From Azomonas tarimensis (GTDB lineage: Bacteria > Pseudomonadota > Gammaproteobacteria > Pseudomonadales > Pseudomonadaceae): a DNA stretch of 64,000 nucleotides. Both the position numbers and the translations under genes were made by a program. The first letter of the stretch is position 1. Every line of letters begins with the position of its first letter. Shown here one piece after another: positions 16,184-25,900 of the stretch. Below the pieces are notes generated by a model. The model made no database searches and was not told the origin of the DNA. It was given only the letters and a program-made list of their open reading frames with translations. The DNA lies in the NCBI RefSeq assembly GCF_042648805.1, contig NZ_JBHRXZ010000024.1, positions 62,001 through 126,000 of the forward strand, given 5' to 3'.

Positions 16184-16927
16184 ATGAACGCAAAAGTCTG
16201 GCTGGTCGGTGCAGGTCCCGGAGATCCCGAACTGCTGACCCTCAAGGCCGTCAGGGCGCTGAACAACGCCGACGTGGTGCTGATCGACGATCTGGTCAAC
16301 CCGGCGGTGCTGGAGCACTGCCCCGTGGCTCGGATCATCCCGGTGGGCAAGCGTGGCGGCTGCCGCTCTACGCCCCAGGCGTTCATTCATCGGCTGATGC
16401 TGCGCTACGCCCGCCAGGGCAAGACCCTGGTCAGGCTCAAGGGCGGCGACCCGTGCATCTTCGGCCGCGGCGGCGAGGAAGCCGAATGGCTGGCCCGGCA
16501 TGGCGTCGAGGCGGAGTTGGTCAATGGCATTACCGCCGGGCTGGCAGGTGCCACCCGCTGCGGCATCTCGCTGACCCACCGCGGCGTGGCGCGGGGCGTG
16601 ACCTTGGTCACCGCCCATACCCAGGACGACTCCAGCCTCAACTGGCAGGCCCTGGCCCAGACCGGCACCACACTGGTGGTGTACATGGGCGTGACGCGCA
16701 TGGATCAGGTACAGGCCGGGCTGCTGCAAGGCGGCCTGCCCGCCTCTACGCCGGTGGCGATGATCGAGAACGCCTCGCTGCCCGAGCAGCGCGAATGCCG
16801 CTCCCGGCTCGACGCCATGCTGTTGGATGCCGCCGCGTTCGGCCTGCGGAGCCCGGCAGTACTGGTCATCGGCGAGGTCGCCGCGCAAGGCATGGACACG
16901 ATGGTCAGCCTTGCCCGCAGCGCCTGA
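16184..16927 (+). CDS. cobA: Uroporphyrinogen-III C-methyltransferase (SUMT) for siroheme
   Basis: This 247-residue SAM-dependent methyltransferase converts uroporphyrinogen III to precorrin-2. Motifs seen are VGAGPGDPELLTLKAVRAL at the start, VGKRGG, VRLKGGDPCIFGRGGEE, GITAGLAGATRCGISLTHR and VVYMGVTRM, all characteristic of the CobA/SUMT family. A CysG-like dehydrogenase/ferrochelatase domain is absent. Its place at the end of the nitrite reductase operon indicates that it supplies siroheme for NirB. GAGGAA lies upstream of the ATG at good spacing. Confidence 0.94.
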   Translation: MNAKVWLVGAGPGDPELLTLKAVRALNNADVVLIDDLVNPAVLEHCPVARIIPVGKRGGCRSTPQAFIHRLMLRYARQGKTLVRLKGGDPCIFGRGGEEAEWLARHGVEAELVNGITAGLAGATRCGISLTHRGVARGVTLVTAHTQDDSSLNWQALAQTGTTLVVYMGVTRMDQVQAGLLQGGLPASTPVAMIENASLPEQRECRSRLDAMLLDAAAFGLRSPAVLVIGEVAAQGMDTMVSLARSA

Positions 16928-16950
16928 CTCTCAGCCACCCGGGAGGAAGC

Positions 16951-17250
16951 TCAGAACGCCTGCGCCAGCAGCACTTCGACCACCTCCAAGGGCTCGCGCT
17001 GTCGTCCCACTGCGTCCAGCACCCCCGGGGTAAAGGTGACCGAAAAGCCTTCCGGCGTGCTGCGCCAGCTCTGCAGGATCAACACGGTACCCCGCGAGCC
17101 GTCGCGATGTACCACACGCAGCGAGGAGCGCATCAACCGCTCCAGCGAAGCCTCGACAATGTCCCGCTCATCGCCACTGGCGGGCAGCAGCAGAACATTC
17201 GGGTGAAATGACTCATGCCTCAAGGGGCGGATCTTTCGAGACGGAATCAT
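16951..17250 (-). CDS. Small hypothetical protein
   Basis: This 99-residue soluble protein has codon use like its neighbours and GAAGG ahead of the ATG. The sequence alternates charged and hydrophobic residues (SGDERDIVEASLERLMRSSLRVV, then FTPGVLDAVGRQREPLEVVEVLLAQAF) and suggests a small alpha/beta domain. I do not recognise a family. It is convergent with cobA, 23 bases apart, and has no obvious operon partner. It could be a species-group protein; the coding call rests on the start, length and composition only. Confidence 0.55.
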   Translation of the reverse strand: MIPSRKIRPLRHESFHPNVLLLPASGDERDIVEASLERLMRSSLRVVHRDGSRGTVLILQSWRSTPEGFSVTFTPGVLDAVGRQREPLEVVEVLLAQAF

Positions 17251-17339
17251 GGGCGCCTTCGCTCATTCGATATGCCAGCAGCTTGTGCCATCAATGCCCG
17301 GAAATCCAGTAAGCCAACCGATCCCGCACCACTCCCAGA

Positions 17340-17358
17340 CCCGCTGAAGCCCAGCGGG
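17340..17358 (-). terminator. Possible terminator after the aminotransferase/kinase operon
   Basis: CCCGCTG and CAGCGGG form a seven-base-pair hairpin with a five-base loop in the 238-base gap between the small minus-strand gene and the aminotransferase stop. No clear T tract follows on either strand, so the terminator role is uncertain. The rest of the gap shows nothing I can support. Confidence 0.3.
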
Positions 17359-17488
17359 GCGGCGTTTGTGGCGAGCCAGTCCGTTCGTCGCATCATCCAA
17401 CGATCCGCTCAACGGTAGCAGGCCGCCCGTGCATCGGGCCCGGTGAGCCGATCCCACCGAGCCGAGTTGCTGCCAGGCCAGGAGGGTG

Positions 17489-18823
17489 TCAGCCCACATC
17501 CAGCACCGCCTGCAAGGTGGTGAGGAACTGGTCCGCATTGGCCTGGCTGAAGCAGAGCGCCGGGCGGATCTTCAGTACATTGCCATAGGCACCCGCGGCG
17601 CCGATGAGAATGCCGCGCTCCTTCATCGCATTGATCACATGGCTGGCCAGCGCTCCATCCGGCGCCCTGTCCACGCCGATGAACTCCAGGCCGACGAACA
17701 GCCCCGCCCCGCGCACGTCGCCGATCCGCGCATCCGATTGGGCCAGGCGCCACAAGCCGTCCCGCAGGTAGCCTCCCACGCTGTTGGCGTTGGCGATCAG
17801 GCCTTCACGCTGCAGGGTATCCAGCACCGCTTGCCCCGCCGCCACGGCGACCGGGTTCCCGGCAAAGGTGTTGAAGTAACCGGTCTCGGCGCAGAAACAT
17901 TCCAGCAGTTCGGGGCGGGTCACCACGCCCCCCATGGGGAACCCGTTGCCCATGGGCTTGCCGAGGGTCACCACATCCGGCTCGATGCCGTGGCGTCCGA
18001 AGCACCAGTAGCCGTCACCCGTGCGGCCGAAGCCCGGCTGCACCTCGTCGGCGATGAACAGCCCGCCGGCGCGGTGCACCCTCTCCACCGCCCTGGCAAG
18101 AAAGCCCGGCGGGTCGGCGAATACGCCATCGCTGGAGAACACGGTGTCCAGGATCAGCCCGGCGAAGCGGATACCCGAGCCTTCCAGATCGTCGATGGCC
18201 CGCTGCAGATGTCCGGCGAACACCTCGCCAAGATCCTCGCCCGGCGCCAGGCGATAACTGTCCGGTGCCGGAATGGTACGGATGTGCGGCGGCAACTCGC
18301 GGCCCTTGCGGTAGGACGAGGGCGAGACCTCCATCACCAAGCTGGTGTTGCCGTGGTAGGCCGTCTCGGTCACCACGAAGCCGCTGCCGCCGGTCCATGC
18401 CCGGGCGATCCGCAGGGCGATGTCGTTCGCCTCGCTGCCGGTGCAGGTCATCGACAGGTTCGACAGGGCCGCCGGAAAGGTGCCGAGCAGGGTCTCGGCA
18501 TAGGTAGTGAGGCTCTCATAGAGGTAGCGGGTGTTGGTGTTCAGCCGGCCCGCCTGCTGGGCGATCGCCGCCACCACCGCCGGATGACAGTGTCCCACCA
18601 CCGGCACGTTGTTGTAGACATCGAGGTAGGGCTTGCCGCTGGCGTCAAACATGAACACCCCTTCGGCGCGGGCGATCTCCAGCGGCTGTTCGTAGAACAG
18701 CACCGAGGACACCCCGAACGCCCGTTGACGCCGGGCCACCAGTTCCCCCAGTCGGCCGTCGAGGCCCCTGGCGCGCTCGGCATCGAAACGGTTCAAGGCG
18801 AGGATCTGCTTGGTTTCGGTCAT
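17489..18823 (-). CDS. Class-III PLP aminotransferase or phospho-lyase
   Basis: This 444-residue PLP enzyme has the class-III layout: YLDVYNNVPVVGHCHPAVV, CTGSEANDIALRIARAWTG (cofactor phosphate site), FIADEVQPGFGRTG (PLP-ring aspartate), the lysine in VVTLGKPMGNGFPMG, and NTFAGNPVAVAAGQAVLD. The N-terminal and lysine regions are close to the AGXT2L group, which in animals includes ethanolamine-phosphate and 5-phosphohydroxylysine phospho-lyases rather than true transaminases. Its start overlaps the end of an APH-like kinase gene by four bases (ATGA). A kinase that phosphorylates an amino alcohol followed by a lyase that eliminates the phosphate would explain the pair; this is inference. An ordinary omega-transaminase is the alternative. 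Confidence 0.8.
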   Translation of the reverse strand: MTETKQILALNRFDAERARGLDGRLGELVARRQRAFGVSSVLFYEQPLEIARAEGVFMFDASGKPYLDVYNNVPVVGHCHPAVVAAIAQQAGRLNTNTRYLYESLTTYAETLLGTFPAALSNLSMTCTGSEANDIALRIARAWTGGSGFVVTETAYHGNTSLVMEVSPSSYRKGRELPPHIRTIPAPDSYRLAPGEDLGEVFAGHLQRAIDDLEGSGIRFAGLILDTVFSSDGVFADPPGFLARAVERVHRAGGLFIADEVQPGFGRTGDGYWCFGRHGIEPDVVTLGKPMGNGFPMGGVVTRPELLECFCAETGYFNTFAGNPVAVAAGQAVLDTLQREGLIANANSVGGYLRDGLWRLAQSDARIGDVRGAGLFVGLEFIGVDRAPDGALASHVINAMKERGILIGAAGAYGNVLKIRPALCFSQANADQFLTTLQAVLDVG

Positions 18824-19818
18824 GGGGTTGCCTCGCAGGCACGCAGGTATCGTTCTGCCAGGGCGACGGTGCCGCGGGTGTAGTCGGGACCCATGGACCG
18901 GGCGGTGGGCGTTTCAGCGTGGCTGGCGATCCAGGCGGTCAGCTGCATGCGCCTGAGCAACAGGAACATGGGAATTGCCCGTTCGTCTTCTTCAGGCAGC
19001 GGCGCCACGCTGCGATAGCCCTCGAGCCAGGCGGCAAGGAATTCACCCACCCTCGGGTCTTCCTCGAGAAAGCTCAGGCAGGCGGCGAAGTCATAGACGT
19101 ACCAACTGAAGCCGCAATCGTCGAAATCGATCACCGTCAGTTGGTCGCCATCCACCAGCAGGTTGGCCAGGCGCATGTCACAGTGGACCAGACCGAACCG
19201 TTCCGGCGCCATGCCGTAGGTGGCGGTCTGCTCACGGAGCAGCGCATGGGTCTGCTCGAGTACCTGACGGCCATCGGCGGTCAGCCCTTGCGCCTCGCGC
19301 CAGTCACCCCAGTAGGCCTGCTCACCGAGGATGGTGTCGAAGTTCCACACCTTGCGCACGAAACCCTCCGGACGGACCCAACTGCGGCTGTGCTGGTGCA
19401 ACCGGGCGTTGGTCTGGCCAAGGGCCCGGTACCACTGGGCCAGCTCGCTGCCCGGGTGCGGCTCGCGGCCCGGCATCCATTCGAAGGCCGCCACATGCCG
19501 CACGCTGTCGCCATCGGCAAAGCGGGTCAGCCGGCGCCCATCGAGGGTCGGCACCGGCGTTGCCGTGCGGACCATGCCGGATTCACGCAGGGCGCGAATC
19601 CAGGCCAGCTCCGATTCGATCTCAGCCAGGCTGTGATAGTCGGGCCGCTGCACCCGGAGCACCAGACGCCGGTCGCTACCAGGCTCGTCCACCAGATAGG
19701 TAGCGTTCTCGGAAATGGTCAGCAGGGTCAGCCCGGCATCGGCCGGCCAGCCCCACTCCGGAAGCACGGCACGCAGGCCCGCCTCCAGCTTATGCAAAAA
19801 GTCAGGTTGATAGAGCAT
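18820..19818 (-). CDS. APH/hydroxylysine-kinase-like phosphotransferase
   Basis: This 332-residue protein of the aminoglycoside-phosphotransferase (APH) fold family has the ATP-binding LVLRVQRPDYHSLAEIESEL with its lysine position replaced by Arg/Val surroundings, the catalytic loop LVHCDMRLANLLVDGD and the metal motif VIDFDDCGFSWYVYD. This fold includes homoserine, choline, methylthioribose and hydroxylysine kinases. The catalytic Asp and Asn are present. The ATG at 19818 gives MLYQPDFLHKLEAGLRAV; a longer frame to 19962 reaches into the promoter region and is rejected. It is the first gene of a two-gene unit with the aminotransferase and is divergent from the DeoR regulator. Substrate unknown. 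Confidence 0.75.
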   Translation of the reverse strand: MLYQPDFLHKLEAGLRAVLPEWGWPADAGLTLLTISENATYLVDEPGSDRRLVLRVQRPDYHSLAEIESELAWIRALRESGMVRTATPVPTLDGRRLTRFADGDSVRHVAAFEWMPGREPHPGSELAQWYRALGQTNARLHQHSRSWVRPEGFVRKVWNFDTILGEQAYWGDWREAQGLTADGRQVLEQTHALLREQTATYGMAPERFGLVHCDMRLANLLVDGDQLTVIDFDDCGFSWYVYDFAACLSFLEEDPRVGEFLAAWLEGYRSVAPLPEEDERAIPMFLLLRRMQLTAWIASHAETPTARSMGPDYTRGTVALAERYLRACEATP

Positions 19819-19854
19819 TGTCACACCCCACACGAGCGTCGGGCAAAGTACAAC

Positions 19855-20010
19855 ATTTTGCAGCAACAACCACAAACCGGATTTTGCGCTTGCCACATCC
19901 CTGCCTGGCAGTCCTTTCATCGCTGGCCGAGCGAGCAGACCACTGCGGGTGGTTTGAACCAAAAGACTGCACTACCATGCAGGCCTCACCATTTTGTGGC
20001 ATTCACCACA
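19855..20010. promoter_or_regulatory. Candidate operators between the kinase gene and the deoR-type gene
   Basis: The 226-base divergent region contains three copies of ATTTTG(C/T) at 19855, 19881 and 19991 on the plus strand. An inverted repeat TGTGG-CATTCA-CCACA (19995-20010) includes part of the third copy. Such repeats fit binding sites for the divergently encoded DeoR-type repressor, but spacing and consensus are not diagnostic. The region is AT-richer than its surroundings and must hold both promoters. Confidence 0.35.
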
Positions 20011-20044
20011 TCCACGAATGCCGTTCCAGGAAGCGTCAGACAGC

Positions 20045-20803
20045 ATGTCCAGAGCCAAGACCGCTCGCCAGGCCGAGATCCTCGCCGAACTCAACAACAC
20101 CCCGAGCTTGCGCATCGCCGACCTCGCCCGACTGCATGGGGTATCCAGCGAAACCATCCGCCGCGACCTGGACGAACTGACCCAGAGCGGCCACCTCAAC
20201 CGCACCTACGGCGGCGCGGTGCGGGCGATCACCAGCGAGCCGTCGGTGACCGAGCGCCACCGGCTGTTCATCGCCGAACGAGAGCAGATCGCCCGCACCA
20301 CCGCCGAGCTGGTGAGCGACGCCCGCATCCTGATGATCGGGTCAGGCTCCACCACGGTTCACGTGGCACGCCGGATCGCCTCGGTAATGAAGGACATCAC
20401 CGTGGTCACCCATTCCTTCGGGGTGGCCACGGTGTTGTCGATCAACCCCACCATCCGGGTCATCGTGATACCGGGTGACTACCACGCCACCGAGGGCGCG
20501 ATGGTCGGGGCACATGCCGTGTCCTTTCTCAACACCCTGTCGGCAGACTACGCCGTGCTCGGCGCCAGCGGGCTGTGCAGCGACGGCCCGACCGACGCGC
20601 TGATCGACTGCGGCGTGGTCTACAGTGCCATGCTGCAACGCTCCAGCAGCACCGTCGTGGTGGCCGACCATTCCAAGTTCGGCAGCACCTTCCCAGCCCG
20701 CTACGCCTCCTGGCAGCAGGTGGAGCATCTGGTCAGCGACCAACTGCCTGGCGGAAAACTCGCCAGCGCCCTGCAGCAGCACAAGGTGACAGCGCATCGC
20801 TGA
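20045..20803 (+). CDS. DeoR-family transcriptional regulator
   Basis: This 252-residue regulator has an N-terminal winged helix-turn-helix (RQAEILAELNNTPSLRIADLARLHGVSSETIRRDLDELTQSGHL, split here over residues 6-48) ending in the DeoR signature TYGGAV. A C-terminal sugar-phosphate-isomerase-like sensor domain (about 75-240) contains IGSGSTTVHVARRI, VVTHSFGVATVL and VVVADHSKFGS. DeoR proteins usually bind a phosphorylated intermediate, which suits the adjacent kinase. The ATG at 20045 gives MSRAKTARQAEILAE with AGGAAG 11 bases upstream; in-frame starts at 19994 and 20019 are possible but lack family support. It is divergent from the kinase/aminotransferase unit and very likely regulates it. 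Confidence 0.85.
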   Translation: MSRAKTARQAEILAELNNTPSLRIADLARLHGVSSETIRRDLDELTQSGHLNRTYGGAVRAITSEPSVTERHRLFIAEREQIARTTAELVSDARILMIGSGSTTVHVARRIASVMKDITVVTHSFGVATVLSINPTIRVIVIPGDYHATEGAMVGAHAVSFLNTLSADYAVLGASGLCSDGPTDALIDCGVVYSAMLQRSSSTVVVADHSKFGSTFPARYASWQQVEHLVSDQLPGGKLASALQQHKVTAHR

Positions 20804-20874
20804 GCCCCTTGCCCTACCCTATTACCGGCCCGGCCCGGCGGGATGAATCGGTAGAGTTCGATCCATCCTGTGGC

Positions 20875-22956
20875 TCATGCCGGCCCCTCTACCTCCAACG
20901 CGTCCATCAGGCCGCTGCGCCGGGCTACCCGTCGGGTGACGGCTTCGTCGAATATTGCGGGGCGGGTTTCGATCAGGCTGAACCAGTGGCGGGCGCGGGT
21001 GATGCCGGTGTAAAGCAGCTCCTTGGTCATCACCGGGTTGAGGGTATCGGGCAGGATCAGCGCGGTGTGGGTGAATTCCGAGCCCTGGGATTTGTGCACG
21101 GTCATCGCGAACACGGTTTCCACCGCGCTCAAACGGCTGGGCAGGATGAAGCGCAGGCCGCCCGACCCGTCGTTGCGGGGGAAGGCGACGCGCAGCACCT
21201 GGCGCGGGGCTTCGCCGGGGACGTCGGCAGGCTCCGGCAGGTGCAGGGCAATGCCGATGTCGCCGTTCATCAGACCCAAGCTGTAGTCGTTGCGCACCAC
21301 CAGCACAGGGCGTCCTTCGTACCAACCCTGATCGCTCTCCAGCAGGCCGCGGCGCTGCAACATGCTCGCGATGCGCGGGTTCAGCCCTTCCACGCCCCAG
21401 GGACCGCGGCGCACGGCACAGAGCAGCTGGAAGCGGTCGAAGGCACGGAGCACGCCCAGGGCCCAGCCTGGCCAGGCCGGGTCGTCGGCCGGGAGCTCGG
21501 CAGCCGGGCGATTCTCGTGCAGCACCTCGAGGTAGTGGGCGTAGCCTTCGGCGCGGCCCGGCAGACCGTCCAGCAGCAGCCGCTCCAGCGCGCCGTCGTG
21601 CTCGCCGCGAAGGCGCAGCAGGTTCAGGTCGTCGTGGCCTTCGGCCAGGACCTCGCGGGCACGCCCGGCGTCCAGTGCGTTCACCGCCCGGGCCAGGCGG
21701 CCGATGCCGGAATCGCTGCCGAAGCGTCGGGAGTGGCGCAGCATCACAGTGCGCTGGGCCAGTGGCCGGCGCGCCTCATCGCCGGGCCGGAGCTGTGGAT
21801 CGTCGAGGCGTTCGCTGGCGACCTGCTCCAGCCAGCGTCGGGTCTCTTCGCTGTAATAGCCGCCTTCGGCGTCGCGGCACAGGTCGCCCAGCAATCCGCC
21901 GGCCTCCACCGAGGCGAGCTGGTCCTTATCGCCCAGCAGGGCCAGCCGGGCGTGGCGCGGCAGGGCGTCCAGCAGGCAGGCCATCATTTCCAGGTCGATC
22001 ATCGAGGCTTCGTCCACCACCAGCACGTCCAGCGCCAGCGGGTTGCCGGCATGGTGGCGGAAGTGACGGCTGTCGGGGCGGCTGCCCAGCAGCCGGTGCA
22101 GGGTGGTGACCTCGCTGGGAATTTCCTTTCTGACCGCATCGGCCACCGGCAACGAGTCCACCTGGGCTCCGATGGATTCGGTCAGCCGCGCCGCGGCCTT
22201 GCCGGTGGGCGCGGCGAGGCGGATACGCAGCGGCTGGCCGCCCGCCATCGCCGCCTGTTGCAGCAGCGCCAGCAAACGCACCACGGTGGTGGTCTTGCCG
22301 GTCCCGGGGCCGCCGGTGATCAGGCTGAAGCTGCCGCGGGCGGCCAGGGCACAGGCGAGCTTCTGCCAGTCGGTGACCTGGCGCCCCTCGACCCGCAGGG
22401 GCTCGGGGAACAGTTGCGCAAGAGTCCCAGGCAGACCGGCAGGCAGCGGGGGCCGGTCGGCGAGGCGGGTGCGCAGGCTGCTGGCGACGGTCCGCTCGTG
22501 GTTCCAGTAGCGACGCAGATACAGCCGGTCCCCGAGCAGCACCAGCGGCGCCTGGGGGGTCGTTCCGTCGGTTTCCACCAAGGGGCTGCGGCGCAGGGCT
22601 TCGCCCCAGGTCCCAAGCGTCACCCCGGCCAGCAACGCCGAGGGCAGGCGGGCACGGCTGCCCTCCTCGCCTTCCGGCGGCAGGGACAGGGCGAAGTCCG
22701 GGCTGGCCAGGGTAGCCGGCAGGTCCAGGCAGATGTGGCCGTGGCCGAGCTGATGGCTGACCAGCGCCGCAGAGAACAGCAGCAAAGGCTCGGCGGAGCG
22801 GTCCAGCTCCAGGCAGAACGCTGCCAGGGCCCGGTCCAGGGCGCGCAGCCAGCCGCGCTCCACCCAGGCATCCAGCAGGGTCAGCAATGCGCTGGCGTCC
22901 TGCAGTTCGTCAGCATCGGCGACAGGTTCGATCAAAAGGGACAGTTGTTCGCTCAT
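20875..22956 (-). CDS. recD: Exodeoxyribonuclease V alpha subunit
   Basis: RecD is the 5'-3' helicase of the RecBCD complex, which processes double-strand ends for recombination and degrades foreign DNA. The 693-residue protein has Walker A GGPGTGKT at 215-222, VVDEASMIDLEMM (motif II), LLGDKDQLASVEAGGLLGDL (motif III), and the C-terminal motifs FAMTVHKSQGSEFTHTALILP and LYTGITRARHWF. All helicase motifs appear intact. Its start overlaps the recB stop by four bases, giving the order recC-recB-recD on the minus strand. It is convergent with the DeoR gene. Confidence 0.95.
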   Translation of the reverse strand: MSEQLSLLIEPVADADELQDASALLTLLDAWVERGWLRALDRALAAFCLELDRSAEPLLLFSAALVSHQLGHGHICLDLPATLASPDFALSLPPEGEEGSRARLPSALLAGVTLGTWGEALRRSPLVETDGTTPQAPLVLLGDRLYLRRYWNHERTVASSLRTRLADRPPLPAGLPGTLAQLFPEPLRVEGRQVTDWQKLACALAARGSFSLITGGPGTGKTTTVVRLLALLQQAAMAGGQPLRIRLAAPTGKAAARLTESIGAQVDSLPVADAVRKEIPSEVTTLHRLLGSRPDSRHFRHHAGNPLALDVLVVDEASMIDLEMMACLLDALPRHARLALLGDKDQLASVEAGGLLGDLCRDAEGGYYSEETRRWLEQVASERLDDPQLRPGDEARRPLAQRTVMLRHSRRFGSDSGIGRLARAVNALDAGRAREVLAEGHDDLNLLRLRGEHDGALERLLLDGLPGRAEGYAHYLEVLHENRPAAELPADDPAWPGWALGVLRAFDRFQLLCAVRRGPWGVEGLNPRIASMLQRRGLLESDQGWYEGRPVLVVRNDYSLGLMNGDIGIALHLPEPADVPGEAPRQVLRVAFPRNDGSGGLRFILPSRLSAVETVFAMTVHKSQGSEFTHTALILPDTLNPVMTKELLYTGITRARHWFSLIETRPAIFDEAVTRRVARRSGLMDALEVEGPA

Positions 22957-25900
22957 GGGAGCCTCTCCAGCGTCTCGCCCTTGAACAGCGCATCCAGCGC
23001 CTCGATCAACGTCCGCGCCGGGCGTGCATGGTAGACGCCGGCACCGGGCGCCCGGCTGCCGCGCAGGAACAGGTAGAGCGCGCCGCCGACGTGGCGCTCG
23101 TAGCTGTAGTCCGGCAGGCGCAGCTGCAACTGGCGGTGCAGCGCCAGCAGATAGAGCACGTACTGCAGGTCGTAGCGGTGGCTGGCGACCGTGGCCTGCA
23201 TCGCCTCGGCGGTATAGTCGCCATCGCCTTCGCCGAGCCAGTTGGACTTGTAGTCCACCACGTAGTAACGGCCGCCGTGCTCGAACACCAGGTCGACGAA
23301 GCCCTTGAACATGCCGTTGAGGCGATCCGGGGCCAGCGCCGGCCGCGGCAGCTCGGGCAGTTCATGGTGTCGCACCAGCGCATCGACCTGTCGCACCTGG
23401 ACGCTACGAGCCTCGAACCAGAATTCCAGCTCCGGCTGGTAGACTTCCAGCTCGGACAGCGCCACCGATTCGCCGTTGCCCAGCGGCAGCGGCGTCTGTA
23501 GCAATCCCAGCAGCCAGGCTGAAAGCGGTTCGATCCAGCCTTCGAGACCGCGCCGCTGGCAGCGCCGGGCGATCTGCTCGCGCAGTTCGTCAGGATGGCT
23601 GACGCACGCGCCGAAACCCTCCACGCCCGCCAGTTCCAGCAGCCCGTGGAGGAAGGTGCCGGGATTCGGCCCGCGGGGGAACAGGTGCAGGCTGGCGCCC
23701 GTCACACCCGTGACACGCTGGGGCTGGACCTCACGCTCGTCGTCGCCGGCCTTCTGCGCGGCAGGATTTTCCGGCGCCGCGTCCTCGAAGCGCTCCGCCG
23801 GCGACTCGTGGCTGTCGCCGGTGCGCAGGGCGCTGTAGGAAGCGATCCACCAGTGCTCGGCGGCGCGCCGGGTCGGCCGCGGCCAGGCCAGCTCCGGCAG
23901 CTTTTCGCCGCTTTCGCGCAGGCGCAGGTTGCGCGGTTCCGGTGCGGGCAGGCGCTGGCATTCGCCGTCGGCCACCAGCGGCTCCAGCCAGGCGGCCAGG
24001 GGGCCTGCCAGCGGCTCGCCGCCACCGAGCAGATAACCCAGTGCGGAGCCGTGCAGCACCGAACTCTTGCCGTTGCCGCGCCTGAGGTCGGCAATGCCCA
24101 GCCAGCAGGCATGGCGGGCGCGGGTCAGGGCGACATAGAGCAGGCGCAGGTCTTCGCCGAGGCGTTCGCGGTCGGCCAGCTCGGCGGTGTCCTGATCCGG
24201 ATCGAGCACCAGCCGGCGGCTGTCACCGTCCTGCAGGCGCAGGGGCTTGCCCTTTTCCACCGGCCGGTAGTTGCAGATGAAGGGCAGGAACACCAGCGGG
24301 TATTCCAGGCCCTTGGACTTGTGAATGGTCACCACCCGCACCAGCGCGGCGTCGCTTTCCAGGCGCAGCACCTGCTCGTCGGCGGCCAGCCCCTCACCAA
24401 CCAGCAGCGCCGCCAGGTGGCGGATCAGCGCCTGCTCGCCGTCCAGTTCGGCAGCGGCCTGCTGCAGCAGTTCGGCCAGGTGCAACAGGTTGGTCAGCGA
24501 ACGCTCGCCATCGTCGCGGCCCATCAGGCGCTGCGGCAGGTCGAAGTCATGCAGCAACTGACGCAGCATCGGCAACACGCCCTGGCGCTGCCAGCGCTGA
24601 CGGTAGTCGCGAAACTGCATGACCCGCCGTTCCCAGATGCGTTCGTCCTGGTTCAGTTGTTCCAGCTCGCTCAGCGGCAGCCCCAGGCTGCGGCTGGCCA
24701 GTGCCGCCCGCAGCGGTCGGTCGGCATCCGGCTCGGCGCAGGCGCGCAGCCACAGCAGCATATCGCTGGCTTCGCCGCTGGCGAACACTGAGTCCTTGTC
24801 CGACAGGTAGACGCTGCGCACCCCACGCCGGGCCAATTCACGGCGGATCGCCTGGGCTTCGCCGCGATCACGCACCAGCACCGCGATGTCGCTCGGCTGC
24901 AAAGGCATCAGGGTTCCGCCCTTGGCGAACCCGGCCTGGCGCTGCTGGCCGAGCTCCAGCAGACGGGTGATCTCGCTGGCGGCACGGGCGGCCATTTCCC
25001 GCCGGTACTCGCCGATGGCCATCGGCCCGACGCTGTCCAGTTGCCAGAGGGTCAGCGCGGCGGGGTGCTCGCCTTCCACCTGCCAGCGCTCGGCACGGCC
25101 CCGGGCGAAAACCGGGTGGAACGGCAGCGGGTTGTCGCCGCCATGGCGGAACAGGAAGGCGCCCTGCCCGCTCGCTCGCGCTTCGGCCTGCTGGAACACC
25201 CGATTCACCGCGTCGACCATCGCCTGGCTGGAACGGAAGTTGGTGTCCAAGTCGGCCAGACGTCCGGCCATGGCCCGCCGTGCCCGCAGGTAGGTGTGGA
25301 TGTCAGCGCCGCGGAACGCGTAGATCGCCTGCTTGGGGTCGCCGATGAGGAACAGGCCGGTGGCCGGGTCGTTCGCCTCGATGCGGTAGATGCGGTCGAA
25401 GATGCGGTACTGCAGCGGGTCGGTGTCCTGGAACTCGTCGATCAGCGCCACCGGGAACTGCTGGCGGATCACCTCGGCCAGGCGCTCGCCGTTGGGGCCC
25501 TGGAGGGCGGCATCCAGGCGGGTGAGCAGGTCGTCGAAGCCCATCTCGGCGCGGCGGCGCTTTTCCAGCTCGAAGCGTTGGCAGATCCAGGCGGCGGCAT
25601 GGTAGCAGGCCACTTCGTCCGGGCCTGCGAGTCTCTTCAGCTGGCCAGGTAGCTTGCGCATGGCCTCCCAGGCGGCGTGCTCCGGTGGCGAACCCTTCTT
25701 CCAGCACTCGGCCAGCCCGTCCGGCGTCAGGCGGGTGAAACCGGTGCCCAGGTCCAACTCGGTCTCGTCGCTCCGGGCCCAGGCGCGCAGCTTTTCGCAC
25801 CAGGGCTGGTAGTAGCGGGCCTGGAGCTTGCGCCCCTCCACCACCTTGTCGGCCACGGCCTTGTCCAGAAGGCGCTCGATCTCGTCGGCCCACTGGCACC

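Noticed and set aside
20575..23034. Open frame of 819 codons on the plus strand opposite recD
   Set aside because: It overlaps the end of the DeoR gene and all of recD and has no recognisable domain; GC-rich antisense frame.
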